64,000 nucleotides of DNA from Desulfurivibrio alkaliphilus AHT 2 (GTDB lineage: Bacteria; Desulfobacterota; Desulfobulbia; Desulfobulbales; Desulfurivibrionaceae). The DNA is taken from positions 1,116,001 to 1,180,000 of the forward strand of contig NC_014216.1 in assembly GCF_000092205.1 (NCBI RefSeq), in the 5' to 3' direction. The notes under the pieces were generated by a model. That model saw only the letters and a program-made list of their open reading frames with translations. It searched no databases and was not told the origin of the DNA. Positions 34,263 through 43,055 of this stretch are shown one piece after another. The number at the start of each line of letters is the position of its first letter. Within the stretch, counting starts at the first letter, position 1. The translations under genes were made by a program, and so were the position numbers.

Positions 34263-34514
34263 ATGACTAAAGATTTATCAATGTACTGGAAGAAGAACCT
34301 TACCTACATGGTGATTCTCCTCACCATTTGGGGCGTGGTATCCTACGGCTTCGGCATTTTCTTTGTCGAACAGCTGAACAACTTTTACCTGGGCGGCTTT
34401 CCCCTGGGGTTCTGGTTTGCCCAACAGGGCGCCATCTACGTTTTTGTGGTCCTGATCTTCGTCTATTATTTCCTGATGCAGAAACTGGACCGGGAGTTTG
34501 ACGTCAACGAATAA
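34263..34514 (+). CDS. DUF4212 small subunit of a Na+/solute symporter
   Basis: The 83-residue protein has two membrane helices (about 15-35 and 50-70) and the typical WKKNL TYMVILLTIW start, FGIFFVEQLN, and GGFPLGFWFAQQG motif. This family pairs with the large symporter encoded 239 nt downstream. GGAGAG precedes ATG. It probably stabilises or modifies that transporter. Confidence 0.93.
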   Translation: MTKDLSMYWKKNLTYMVILLTIWGVVSYGFGIFFVEQLNNFYLGGFPLGFWFAQQGAIYVFVVLIFVYYFLMQKLDREFDVNE

Positions 34515-34753
34515 GCTCCTTTTCGTTCTTTAGCAGGCTCAAGCAGCCTCGTCGTATCTCAAGATAACAATCAGCCAGCGATTCGCCGGGATTTTGACCT
34601 GCGGCCTTTCCCGTCACCGGTAAGTTGGGCCAAAAAACCGTGCCCGGCGGGCATACCTGCGACAGCTGGCAAAAAAAGACAAAAGTCATCAACGTTGACT
34701 GTCGGCGACCCGGCCCGCGGCCGTCCCGACCATAACCGAGAGGAGAAAACACC

Positions 34754-36532
34754 ATGTCGATTCTGGCCTGGACTTACATTATGGTCTTTCTGACCTTCAG
34801 TCTTTACCTGAGCATTGCCTGGATTGCCCGGGTAAAAACCACCAAGGGCTTCTACGTGGCCGGCGGCGGCGTATCACCGCTGGCCAACGGGATGGCCACC
34901 GCCGCCGACTGGATGAGCGCCGCCTCCTTTATCTCCATGGCGGGCATGATCTCGTTCATGGGTTACGGCGGTTCCATCTACCTGTTGGGCTGGACCGGCG
35001 GCTACGTGTTGCTGGCCCTGTTTCTGGCCCCCTACCTGCGCAAGTTCGGTAAATTCACCGTGCCCGACTTCGTCGGCGACCGCTACTACTCCGATACCGC
35101 CCGGCTGGTGGCCTTGATTTGCGCCATCTTCGTCTCTCTTACTTACGTAGCCGGCCAGATGCGGGGCGTGGGCATCGTCTTCAGCCGCTTCCTGGAGGTT
35201 GACGTTAATACCGGCGTCATGATCGGTATGGCCATCGTCTTCTTCTACGCCGCCCTGGGCGGCATGAAGGGCATCACCTATACCCAGGTGGCCCAGTACG
35301 TGGTACTGATCTTCGCCTACGTCATTACCGGCGTGGCCATTTCGGTGATGATCACCGGTCACTTCATTCCCCAGATCGGTTTCGGCTCGGTGATCACCTC
35401 CGGCCCCGACACCGGCCGCTACCTGCTGGAAACCATCGACGCCCTGCACCGCGACCTGGGCTTCGCGGAATACACCCAGGCCTTCGGCCCCGGCAGCAAG
35501 GGCATGCTGGATGTCTTCTGCATCACCCTGGCCCTGATGGTGGGCACCGCCGGTCTGCCCCACGTCATCATCCGTTTCTACACCGTACCCAGCGTACGCG
35601 GCGCCCGGATTTCCGCCGGTTACGCCCTGCTGTTCATCGCCATCCTCTACACCACCGCTCCGGCCGTGGCTTCTTTCGCTCGTTACAACATGATCAACAC
35701 CCTGCATGAAACGCCCTACAGCGAAGCGCCTTCCTGGGTGCGGAACTGGGAGCAGACCGGGCTGATCGCCTGGGTAGACAAGACCGGCGACGGCATCATG
35801 CATTACGCCCCGGGCGATGCCTTTCAAGGGCGGCCCAGCTTCACCGGTGAAACCGGCGAATTCGGCCAGCGCCTGGTCAGCAACCCGGTTACCGACAACG
35901 CCAACGAGATCTTCATCGACCGCGACATCATGGTATTGGCCAACCCGGAGATTGCCAACCTGCCCGCCTGGATCATCGCCCTGGTGGCCGCCGGCGGTCT
36001 GGCGGCAGCGCTTAGTACCGCCTCCGGCCTGCTGATCGTGGTGTCGTCATCGATCTCCCACGATCTCTATTACCGCATGATCAACCGCCAGGCCACCGAG
36101 GCCCAGCGCTTGCTGGTGGGCCGGGTGATGATCGGCGTGGCGGTATTGATCGCCGGTTATTTCGGTATCAACCCACCAGGATTCGTGGCCCAGGTGGTGG
36201 CCTTCGCCTTCGGCCTCGCCGCCTCGTCGTTCTTCCCCATCATCGTGCTGGGGATCTTCGACAAACGGACCAACCGTGAAGGTTGTATTACCGGCATGAT
36301 ACTGGGGATGGGCTTCACCTTCCTCTACATCATCCACGTCAACTTCATGGGCGCCGACCCGTGGTTTATGGGGATCAGCGCCGAAGGCATCGGCGCGGTG
36401 GGCATGCTTATCAACTTTATCGCCGCCATTGTGGTTTCGCGGCTTACTCCGCCGCCGCCTCAGGAAGTACAGGAGATGGTGGACAACATCCGCTATCCGC
36501 GGGGCGCCAGCAGCGCCTACGAAGACCACTAA
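34754..36532 (+). CDS. Sodium:solute symporter, acetate permease (ActP/VC_2705) type
   Basis: The 592-residue inner-membrane protein of the SSS family has about 13 transmembrane helices. It begins with a tyrosine-rich helix and FYVAGGGVSPLANGMATAADWMSAASF, a family hallmark, followed by AGQMRGVG, LGGMKGITYTQVAQY and GLPHVIIRFYTVPS. A hydrophilic loop near residues 310-390 is typical of the VC_2705 subfamily. The substrate is probably acetate or another short organic acid; this is by analogy. GAGAGGAGAAAACACC precedes ATG. The stop lies in hairpin element 5. Confidence 0.93.
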   Translation: MSILAWTYIMVFLTFSLYLSIAWIARVKTTKGFYVAGGGVSPLANGMATAADWMSAASFISMAGMISFMGYGGSIYLLGWTGGYVLLALFLAPYLRKFGKFTVPDFVGDRYYSDTARLVALICAIFVSLTYVAGQMRGVGIVFSRFLEVDVNTGVMIGMAIVFFYAALGGMKGITYTQVAQYVVLIFAYVITGVAISVMITGHFIPQIGFGSVITSGPDTGRYLLETIDALHRDLGFAEYTQAFGPGSKGMLDVFCITLALMVGTAGLPHVIIRFYTVPSVRGARISAGYALLFIAILYTTAPAVASFARYNMINTLHETPYSEAPSWVRNWEQTGLIAWVDKTGDGIMHYAPGDAFQGRPSFTGETGEFGQRLVSNPVTDNANEIFIDRDIMVLANPEIANLPAWIIALVAAGGLAAALSTASGLLIVVSSSISHDLYYRMINRQATEAQRLLVGRVMIGVAVLIAGYFGINPPGFVAQVVAFAFGLAASSFFPIIVLGIFDKRTNREGCITGMILGMGFTFLYIIHVNFMGADPWFMGISAEGIGAVGMLINFIAAIVVSRLTPPPPQEVQEMVDNIRYPRGASSAYEDH

Positions 36533-36636
36533 AGTTACAGCAGCACCGCATCTTGCGGCGATCAGCCCGGCTTGCGTACCTGGTGTACGCGGCGCCGGGC
36601 TGCTTGCCGCAACCTGCGGCACTGCTGCAACTTTAG
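36529..36636 (+). repeat. Stop-codon hairpin element, copy 5
   Basis: A 108-nt copy whose arms differ from the others (CTAAAGTTACAGCAG / CTGCTGCAACTTTAG, one mismatch) but still pair. The interior is standard. The symporter stop TAA is bases 2-4. Confidence 0.94.
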
Positions 36637-36657
36637 TTTTTGTTGCACCCTTTTTTT

Positions 36658-36695
36658 GAGGGGACGTTGCCTGGTGGCACGTCCCCTCTTTTTTT
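36658..36695 (+). terminator. Rho-independent terminator after the symporter
   Basis: GAGGGGACGTTGCC pairs with GGCACGTCCCCTC (one bulge) and is followed by TTTTTTT, only 21 nt beyond hairpin element 5. Confidence 0.88.
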
Positions 36696-36815
36696 GCACT
36701 TTTTCATTTCATGGCGGGCAATTTTAAATTCTTCTGGGGGCTGGGTGAGGGGCGCAAAACCCGGTGGCACAACCAACAACCCTGACTAATCCCTGCTTGG
36801 GTTGCCGTTTCCTGT

Positions 36816-36843
36816 TTGCGGTTTGGCCAAACCACGCTATAAT
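36816..36843 (+). promoter_or_regulatory. Promoter abutting the response regulator start
   Basis: TTGCGG, 16 nt, TATAAT. The -10 box ends six bases before the ATG at 36850, so transcription would begin at or next to the start codon. Confidence 0.5.
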
Positions 36844-36849
36844 TTTGCC

Positions 36850-38253
36850 ATGAAACGGATCTTGGTGGTCGATGACGAGCTGAGCATGCGGGAGTTTTTG
36901 AAGATCCTGCTGGAAGAGGAAGGTTATGCGGTCAGTTGCGCCGACGGCGGAACTGCGGCTCTGGAGCTGCTGGCCAGGGAGGATTATGACCTGTTGATCT
37001 CCGATATCCGTATGCCCCCGCCCAATGGGCTGGAACTTTTGGTCCGGGCCAAGGAAATCAAACCCGAACTGCCGGTGGTGCTGGTCACCGCCTTTGCCTC
37101 GCCGGACGATGCGGTAAGCGCCATGAAGAGCGGGGCTTACGATTACATCACCAAGCCTTTCAAGGTGGACGAAATCAAAGATATCGTCGGCACCGCCTTG
37201 AGCAGCCCGCAACCTCTCCCGGCCAAGCCCGGGGAGAGCGAAGTTGCGGCCACCAACGAATTCGAAGGGATCATCGGTGGCAGCCCGGAGATGCGCAAAA
37301 TCTACGATATCATTTCCCGGGTAGCTCCCACCCGGGCCAATGTGCTTATTCAGGGCGAGTCCGGCACCGGCAAAGAGTTGGTGGCCCGGGCCATTCACCG
37401 TTTAAGCCCGGCTTCCGGCCACGAATTCGTTCCCATCGTCTGCAGCGCGATTCCGGAAAGCCTGTTTGAAAGCGAGGTTTTCGGTCACACCAAAGGCGCC
37501 TTCACCGGGGCTGCCAGCAGCCGGGCCGGTCTCTTTGAGCAGGCCAACCAGGGCACCGCCTTTCTCGATGAAATCGGGGAGTTGACCCCGATTATCCAAA
37601 CCAAGCTGCTGCGGGTGCTGCAGGAGCGGGAAATCAAACGGGTGGGGGCGACGGAAAGCACACGCATCCAGATCCGGGTAATCTCGGCCACCAACAAGGA
37701 CCTGGAGGAAGAGGTGATGGCCGGCCGTTTCCGGGAAGATCTTTTTTACCGGCTGGCGGTGGTGCCCATCCGGGTCCCGCCGCTCAGGGAACGCAAGGGA
37801 GATGTGCCGCTGCTGGTGGATCATTTCCTGGCCAAGTATGCCCGCCTGTTCAACAAGGATATCCACCGGATCTCTTCCTACGCCATGGAGGTGCTGCTGG
37901 ACTATGATTTCCCCGGCAATGTCCGGGAGCTGGAGAACATTATCGAGCGCGGGGTGGCCATGGAAAACTCCCAGATCATCCTGCCGGAAAGCCTGACCCT
38001 GTCGGGACATCGCCGTAGCCGAGAGCCGGAACCCGCTGGCGGAACCGTCGACGACAAGCGCCAGGAAATTGCCGAAGAGGTGTTCAGTCGCGGCCTGGAG
38101 CCCACCCTGGCCGATTTGGAGCGGGAGATGATCGTCAACGCCCTGGAAAAAGCCGGCAACTCCAAAACCCGGGCCGCCGAGCTGCTGCGCACCAGTTTTC
38201 GCTCCCTGCGTTACAAGATCAAAAAATACGGCATCGATAACGGCCGGTCATGA
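36850..38253 (+). CDS. Sigma-54-dependent response regulator, PilR/NtrC type
   Basis: The 467-residue protein has a receiver (1-120; DD at 8-9, phospho-acceptor D52, K102), an AAA+ sigma-54 activation domain (about 140-370; Walker A GESGTGK 169-175, GAFTGA 216-221, Walker B FLDEIGEL) and a C-terminal Fis-type HTH ending FRSLRYKIKKYGID, a PilR-like ending. It overlaps the sensor kinase gene by ATGA. In relatives PilR activates type IV pilin genes; no pil genes are in the window. No ribosome-binding site precedes the ATG. Confidence 0.93.
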   Translation: MKRILVVDDELSMREFLKILLEEEGYAVSCADGGTAALELLAREDYDLLISDIRMPPPNGLELLVRAKEIKPELPVVLVTAFASPDDAVSAMKSGAYDYITKPFKVDEIKDIVGTALSSPQPLPAKPGESEVAATNEFEGIIGGSPEMRKIYDIISRVAPTRANVLIQGESGTGKELVARAIHRLSPASGHEFVPIVCSAIPESLFESEVFGHTKGAFTGAASSRAGLFEQANQGTAFLDEIGELTPIIQTKLLRVLQEREIKRVGATESTRIQIRVISATNKDLEEEVMAGRFREDLFYRLAVVPIRVPPLRERKGDVPLLVDHFLAKYARLFNKDIHRISSYAMEVLLDYDFPGNVRELENIIERGVAMENSQIILPESLTLSGHRRSREPEPAGGTVDDKRQEIAEEVFSRGLEPTLADLEREMIVNALEKAGNSKTRAAELLRTSFRSLRYKIKKYGIDNGRS

Positions 38254-39980
38254 AGAGGCAGTCCGCCCCCCAGGCAAGTGCCCCCGCCAGGAGCAATCAC
38301 GGCGGCGCCCCTCCTCTCTCCCCAGGGGAATTGCCGCCGCCCGCTGTCGAACCGGCAACGCCAAACCAGTTACTGAAAAAACAGCTGGCCTGGTACTTTC
38401 TGTTCCGGGTCACCTTCCTTACCCTGATCCTCGGGATCACCGCCGTCCTGGAGGCCCGGGGGCACCGGTTGACCACCGACCTTTATCATTACCCCCTGCT
38501 GTTCATCGCCGGGGTTTACCTGTTCACCATCCTCTCCGCCACCCTGCTGACCCGGCTGAAAAAGCTGCAAGGCTTCGCCCTGCTGCAGATCATCATCGAC
38601 ATCCTGCTGATTTCCTGCCTGGTCCTCTTTTCCGGCAGCAGCCAATCACTGTTCACGGTGGTTTATTTCCTGCCCATTATCGTCGCCGCCTTCATGCTCT
38701 TTAAGCGCAGCGCCCTGCTGATGGCCTCCCTCTCCACCTTTGCTTACGGCTTTCTGCTGTTGCTTGAGTACATCCGCTATGATTTCAACCTGCTGAGCAT
38801 CGGGCCCCGGGCCGAAGTCAGCCTGGAACGGCTGCTCAACCTGTTTGCCATCAACGGCCTTTCCTTTTTCCTGGTCGCGGCCCTGGCCGGCACCCTGGCC
38901 GGACGCCTGTACCGCACCGAAGCGGCCCTGTCCCGGACCGCCTCCCATTATGACCGCTTAAGCAGCCTTTACAAACAGATCTTCGACGACATCACCACCG
39001 GCATTATCACCGTCGACAGCCAGGGACGGATCACTTCCTGCAACCGGGCGGCGGAGGGTATCAGCGGCTGGCCGGCGGAGGAGATCCGCGGTCGCCGGGT
39101 GGAGGAAATCATGCCGGAAATCCAGGCCGGGCGGGAGCCGGGCACCAGAGGGCGGGCGGAAAGTGAGCTGACGCGAAAAAGCGGCGAGAAAATCCCGGTG
39201 GGCTACTCCTGGAGCCGCCTGTATGGCACCAAGCGGGAAGAAAATGGCGGCGCCATTCTTTCCCTGCAGGATCTCAGCCTGATCCGGGACATGGAAGCCC
39301 GGGTCCGGCAAAGCGAGAAGATGGCGGCAGTGGGGGAAATGGCCGCCGGGGTGGCCCATGAGTTTCGCAATCCGCTGGCCGCCATTTCCGGCTCTACCCA
39401 ACTGCTGGCCCAGCGCCTGCAAAAACAGCCCGGCCAGGAAAAGCTGTTGGCCATCATCACCCGGGAATGCGACCGCCTGGAAGCGGCGATCAAAAATTTT
39501 CTGCTCTTCTGCCGGCCGGCCACCCCCCGCAAACAATGGGTGAACCTGTATGAGTTATGGGAGGAATGCATAGGACTGATCCGGCAGACTCCGGACTGCA
39601 CCGAACGGCACCGCCTGGTGGGCAAAATGCCCCCTGACCTGGAAGTCTGGGCCGACCGGGAACAACTGCGCCAGGTATTGCTCAACCTGGTCAGCAACGC
39701 CTGCCAGGCCATGCCCGAGGGCGGGGAATTAAGCTGCACCGCTGAAAACTTCCAGTCTGAGAATGAAAGCGGAGTTCGCATCCGCCTGCAAGACCAGGGC
39801 AAAGGTATCTCCCCGGAAGATCGAGAGCGGATTTTCAACCCCTACTTCACCACCCGCCAGGAAGGCACCGGCCTTGGCCTGGCCATCGTCCACCAGATCA
39901 TCGCCGGCCACGGCGGCCGCATCAGGGTAGCCAGCAGCCTCGGCCAGGGCACCACCTTCACCGTCGAATTAACGCATTAA
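38250..39980 (+). CDS. PilS-like membrane sensor histidine kinase
   Basis: The 576-residue protein has a Pro/Ala-rich N-terminal tail, six membrane helices (about 48-67, 82-100, 108-127, 135-151, 155-172, 197-220), a PAS domain (about 245-350), HisKA with H370 in GVAHEFRNPLAAISG, and HATPase_c (NLVSNACQAMPEGG; DQGKGI; GTGLGLAIV). The six-helix, PAS, kinase order matches PilS. It should phosphorylate D52 of the overlapping regulator. The kinase follows the regulator here, the reverse of the Pseudomonas order. Confidence 0.92.
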   Translation: MKRQSAPQASAPARSNHGGAPPLSPGELPPPAVEPATPNQLLKKQLAWYFLFRVTFLTLILGITAVLEARGHRLTTDLYHYPLLFIAGVYLFTILSATLLTRLKKLQGFALLQIIIDILLISCLVLFSGSSQSLFTVVYFLPIIVAAFMLFKRSALLMASLSTFAYGFLLLLEYIRYDFNLLSIGPRAEVSLERLLNLFAINGLSFFLVAALAGTLAGRLYRTEAALSRTASHYDRLSSLYKQIFDDITTGIITVDSQGRITSCNRAAEGISGWPAEEIRGRRVEEIMPEIQAGREPGTRGRAESELTRKSGEKIPVGYSWSRLYGTKREENGGAILSLQDLSLIRDMEARVRQSEKMAAVGEMAAGVAHEFRNPLAAISGSTQLLAQRLQKQPGQEKLLAIITRECDRLEAAIKNFLLFCRPATPRKQWVNLYELWEECIGLIRQTPDCTERHRLVGKMPPDLEVWADREQLRQVLLNLVSNACQAMPEGGELSCTAENFQSENESGVRIRLQDQGKGISPEDRERIFNPYFTTRQEGTGLGLAIVHQIIAGHGGRIRVASSLGQGTTFTVELTH

Positions 39981-39983
39981 CAG

Positions 39984-40093
39984 CGTAAGCGTTCAGCAGC
40001 ACCGCATCTCCGGGCGATCAGCCAGGCTCACGTACAGGGGGTACGCTGCGCCTGGCTACTTGCCCGAACCTGCGGCACGGCTGTTCGCTTACG
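39984..40093 (+). repeat. Stop-codon hairpin element, copy 6
   Basis: A 110-nt copy beginning 3 nt after the kinase stop codon (the stop is outside). Left arm CGTAAGCGTTCAGCAG, right arm CGGCTGTTCGCTTACG; the outer 8 bp pair, then a TT/TT mismatch. The interior is standard, with apex ACGTAC/GTACGC. Confidence 0.92.
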
Positions 40094-40111
40094 GCCAGTT
40101 AGACCGGCAGT

Positions 40112-41182
40112 TTAGCGGGGCTGGGTAAGCATCCAGAAACGCAGGGCGGTGCGACCGGTATCCTTTTCCCGGGCACTGATCATCACCCGGTTGATCCGCC
40201 GCTCCAGCACCGTGTCGTTGTCGATATAAACAAAATCACCGTCCACCTTGGCCTGCTGCCAACCCAGTTCGCTGACAAAAATGCCGAAGGTACCGGGGCG
40301 ATAGCGCTCGGGATAGAGCAGGCGAGCGCCGATCCGGGGCGGGGGATTATCCTGCAGCGGCTGCAGCCCGGGGGTTTTGTCGGTAAAGGGCAGGTCCACC
40401 CGGGCCAGCACTTGCTGGAAATGTTCCAGGGTTGACCAGTTGGTGCCTAAAATGGGCTCCCGGGAAATCATCGACAGCTCGGTGTCGTCACTTACCGAGC
40501 CGGCATCCTGGGTAAAAATCGCCTCGTAACCGATCTTTTGTGCTTCCTCCAGGACGATGTGATTATATTCCCCGTAAGGAATGGCAAAAAAGCGGGGTTC
40601 TTCACCCAGGCGGCGGGTTAAAATTTCCTTTCCCCGGTGCAAATCCTCGCTGATCCAGCGCCGGTACCGCTCCTCGCTCCAGTCAGCCGGCCAATCGGCC
40701 AGGCGGTGGTGGGAATAGCTGTGATCCTGGAAATCCACCCCGGCGGCGGCCATCTCCGCCACCTGTTCCCAGGTCATATAGTTGGAATACTTTTTCTCCA
40801 GCCCCTCGACATAGAGAAAGACGGTAAAGGGAAAATCATATTGCTGCAACACCGGCCAGGCCTTGGTGTAAGTGGTGCGATAACCATCATCAACGGTAAT
40901 CACCACCGTCCGAGGCGGCAATGGAGTACCGTCACGCAGCATCCCGACCAGTTCCGCCAACGCGATAACGTTGTAATCGTTGTCGGCCAGGTAGGCCATC
41001 TGCTCTTTAAACTGTTCCATGCTGACATTGGTGGTGGGATAGCGATCATCACCAAAATGATGGTAGATAAAAATCGTCGCATCCCCGCGCCGCGGCTCTT
41101 CCTGCGCCGCCACCGGCAGCGACATCGCCGACAGGACCAACGCCAGGGCCATCACCTGCAAAAAACACCATCGATAAGACAT
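40112..41182 (-). CDS. Polysaccharide deacetylase (NodB fold), exported
   Basis: The 356-residue protein has a signal peptide (about 1-26, ending PVAAQ), then a NodB-like domain with the first motif VITVDDGY (catalytic/metal Asp pair), the second DHSYSHH (metal His pair) and IPYGEYN. It should deacetylate N-acetylated glycans (peptidoglycan, or a surface polysaccharide) in the periplasm. A roughly 100-residue C-terminal beta-rich region follows that I do not recognise. It shares the strand with the glucosaminidase 88 nt upstream, both cell-wall related. Confidence 0.9.
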   Translation of the reverse strand: MSYRWCFLQVMALALVLSAMSLPVAAQEEPRRGDATIFIYHHFGDDRYPTTNVSMEQFKEQMAYLADNDYNVIALAELVGMLRDGTPLPPRTVVITVDDGYRTTYTKAWPVLQQYDFPFTVFLYVEGLEKKYSNYMTWEQVAEMAAAGVDFQDHSYSHHRLADWPADWSEERYRRWISEDLHRGKEILTRRLGEEPRFFAIPYGEYNHIVLEEAQKIGYEAIFTQDAGSVSDDTELSMISREPILGTNWSTLEHFQQVLARVDLPFTDKTPGLQPLQDNPPPRIGARLLYPERYRPGTFGIFVSELGWQQAKVDGDFVYIDNDTVLERRINRVMISAREKDTGRTALRFWMLTQPR

Positions 41183-41270
41183 ATTTCACCTCATTACAGC
41201 AGCCCCTTGGCCACTAAAATTTTTCACCCTTTGCTCAGTTACACCAAAAGCTTACCGGCTTGCCGACAGA

Positions 41271-42314
41271 TCAATCCAGCCTGGTCTGCCGGTACGACTC
41301 CATGGCCAGTTGTTTTTTTACTTCCGCCGGCTCAAGGGACAAGGTCAGCGCATCATAGTGCTGCATCTGATTAATCTGAATCAAACGGCGCAAATCGTCA
41401 ACGTAACGATCTCGCTTCTCGGAATAATAACGCAGCCCGTTGACCAGGGCCAGGGAGTCCATGGACTCTCGCCTGATTTCCCGCAGCGTCCTGTAGGCGG
41501 GAACCCGGTTCAGCATCAACACATAAGCCCGCACGGAGTCCAGCAGAGTATCGTAAATCGCTACCCGGTGGCTCATCCCTGAGGCCCGATTGGCCGGAAT
41601 CATCCCCTCGCCACCCCAGGTCCAGACACCAAAGATATTGTTCCCTTCCTGCACAAAGCGGGAAGCCCCCCAGGCCGACTCCATGGCCGCCTGAGCCAGC
41701 ACCAGACTCAACGGCAACACATTGACCCGGCTAAGCAACACATCCAAACGCTCGGTGCGGTATTTGGCGGCCAGAAGCTGCAAAAATTCGGCTTCTTCAG
41801 CGGTCAGGCCGCAGTCCTGCTGATGACAAACCTCCTCGTGCAACAGTTTTTCCAGGGTACAATCGTAAAAGTCCATCCGGCCGATAACCCTTAACAACTC
41901 GGCCCGCTCCTCGGCCACTTCCGCCAGGGCAACCATGGCGGTGGGCGCCAGAATATGCAGGAAAAGGCGCTTGCGGGCCGACACCTGCAGTTCACCCATA
42001 TCGACCGGAAAAGAAGTAAAGACCAGCGGCGGCATGGACTCTTTGGGGTTCAACTCCCAAAGCCCTTCGGCCCGCAGAAAATCGATTATCGCCCGGCTTT
42101 CACTGGCCTCGAGCATCACAACATGATTCCCGCCTTCCTCCAGGGTAACACGGGCGACACCGGTGGCCAGGGGCGGCCTGAACACCGTAATCACCAGAAA
42201 AACCAGGCATAACGACAAGCCAACCACAAACCTGATGAAGTCCGGCTCCACCGCCAGATGGCCGAAATAGTGGCGAGAGTCGTGTTGATCTGCTAAATTA
42301 CTTTCTCTTGTCAT
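41271..42314 (-). CDS. Bax-like glucosaminidase, membrane-anchored
   Basis: About 347 residues with one N-terminal membrane segment (about 26-48). The C-terminal half is a glucosaminidase domain with LVLAQAAMESAWGASRFVQEG and NNIFGVWTW, where the Glu of MESAWG is the expected catalytic acid. E. coli Bax has the same arrangement. It should hydrolyse peptidoglycan glycan strands. I choose ATG at 42314; a GTG at 42329 would have AAGG almost touching it. Confidence 0.87.
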   Translation of the reverse strand: MTRESNLADQHDSRHYFGHLAVEPDFIRFVVGLSLCLVFLVITVFRPPLATGVARVTLEEGGNHVVMLEASESRAIIDFLRAEGLWELNPKESMPPLVFTSFPVDMGELQVSARKRLFLHILAPTAMVALAEVAEERAELLRVIGRMDFYDCTLEKLLHEEVCHQQDCGLTAEEAEFLQLLAAKYRTERLDVLLSRVNVLPLSLVLAQAAMESAWGASRFVQEGNNIFGVWTWGGEGMIPANRASGMSHRVAIYDTLLDSVRAYVLMLNRVPAYRTLREIRRESMDSLALVNGLRYYSEKRDRYVDDLRRLIQINQMQHYDALTLSLEPAEVKKQLAMESYRQTRLD

Positions 42315-42458
42315 CGCTTCACCGGGCACCTTAAAGTGATCTTTGGCCAGTCTAGGTCACTACACAAACAAATCTTAACATTATAACATATTTCATCATC
42401 AACTGCAAAATCGGCATCATTACGGCCAAAGGGGCCGTTCGCCGAAAAGGAGAAAAAA

Positions 42459-43037
42459 ATGAAACTGCTGGTACTTGCAACCATTTTCTGTCTGCTGTTG
42501 ACCGCCCAAGGCAAAGCGGTGGCGGCCCCCGCCGATCCTCGTCCCCGGGTTATCATGGAAACCACCGCCGGGGAGATCACCATCGAGTTGTTCGCCGAGG
42601 AAGCCCCGGTCACCACCGCCAACTTCCTGCAGTACGTCCGAGACGGCTTTTATGACGGCCTGATTTTTCATCGGGTAATCCCCGGCTTTGTGATCCAGGG
42701 CGGCGGCTTTACCCCGGACATGGAACAACGACCCACCCGGGCGGCCATCAAAAACGAAGCCACCAACGGCCTGAAAAACCTGCGCGGCACCCTCTCCATG
42801 GCCCGCACCGGGGTGGTGGACAGCGCCACCAGCCAGTTTTTTGTAAACCTCACCGATAACGCCAACCTGGATCACCGGGGCACCAGCCCCAACGCTTATG
42901 GTTATGCGGTTTTCGGCAAGGTCGTCGAGGGCATGGAGGTAGTTGACCAGATCGCCGCTCAACCTACCGCCAGCAAAGGTTTTTTTCAGGATGTCCCGGT
43001 GCAGGAGATCGAAATCATCAAGGCCTACACCAAGTAA
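42459..43037 (+). CDS. Periplasmic peptidyl-prolyl cis-trans isomerase (cyclophilin)
   Basis: The 192-residue protein has a signal peptide (LLVLATIFCLLLTAQGKAVAA), then a compact bacterial cyclophilin domain: VIMETTAGEITIELF, FHRVIPGFVIQGGGF, GTLSMARTG, SATSQFFVNL and YAVFGKVVEGM. It lacks the Trp of the human cyclosporin site, as usual for PpiA. It assists folding of exported proteins. AAAGGAGA lies 8 nt before ATG. It converges with parC, 18 nt between stops. Confidence 0.94.
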   Translation: MKLLVLATIFCLLLTAQGKAVAAPADPRPRVIMETTAGEITIELFAEEAPVTTANFLQYVRDGFYDGLIFHRVIPGFVIQGGGFTPDMEQRPTRAAIKNEATNGLKNLRGTLSMARTGVVDSATSQFFVNLTDNANLDHRGTSPNAYGYAVFGKVVEGMEVVDQIAAQPTASKGFFQDVPVQEIEIIKAYTK

Positions 43038-43055
43038 AGGCAAGAGATAACGGAG

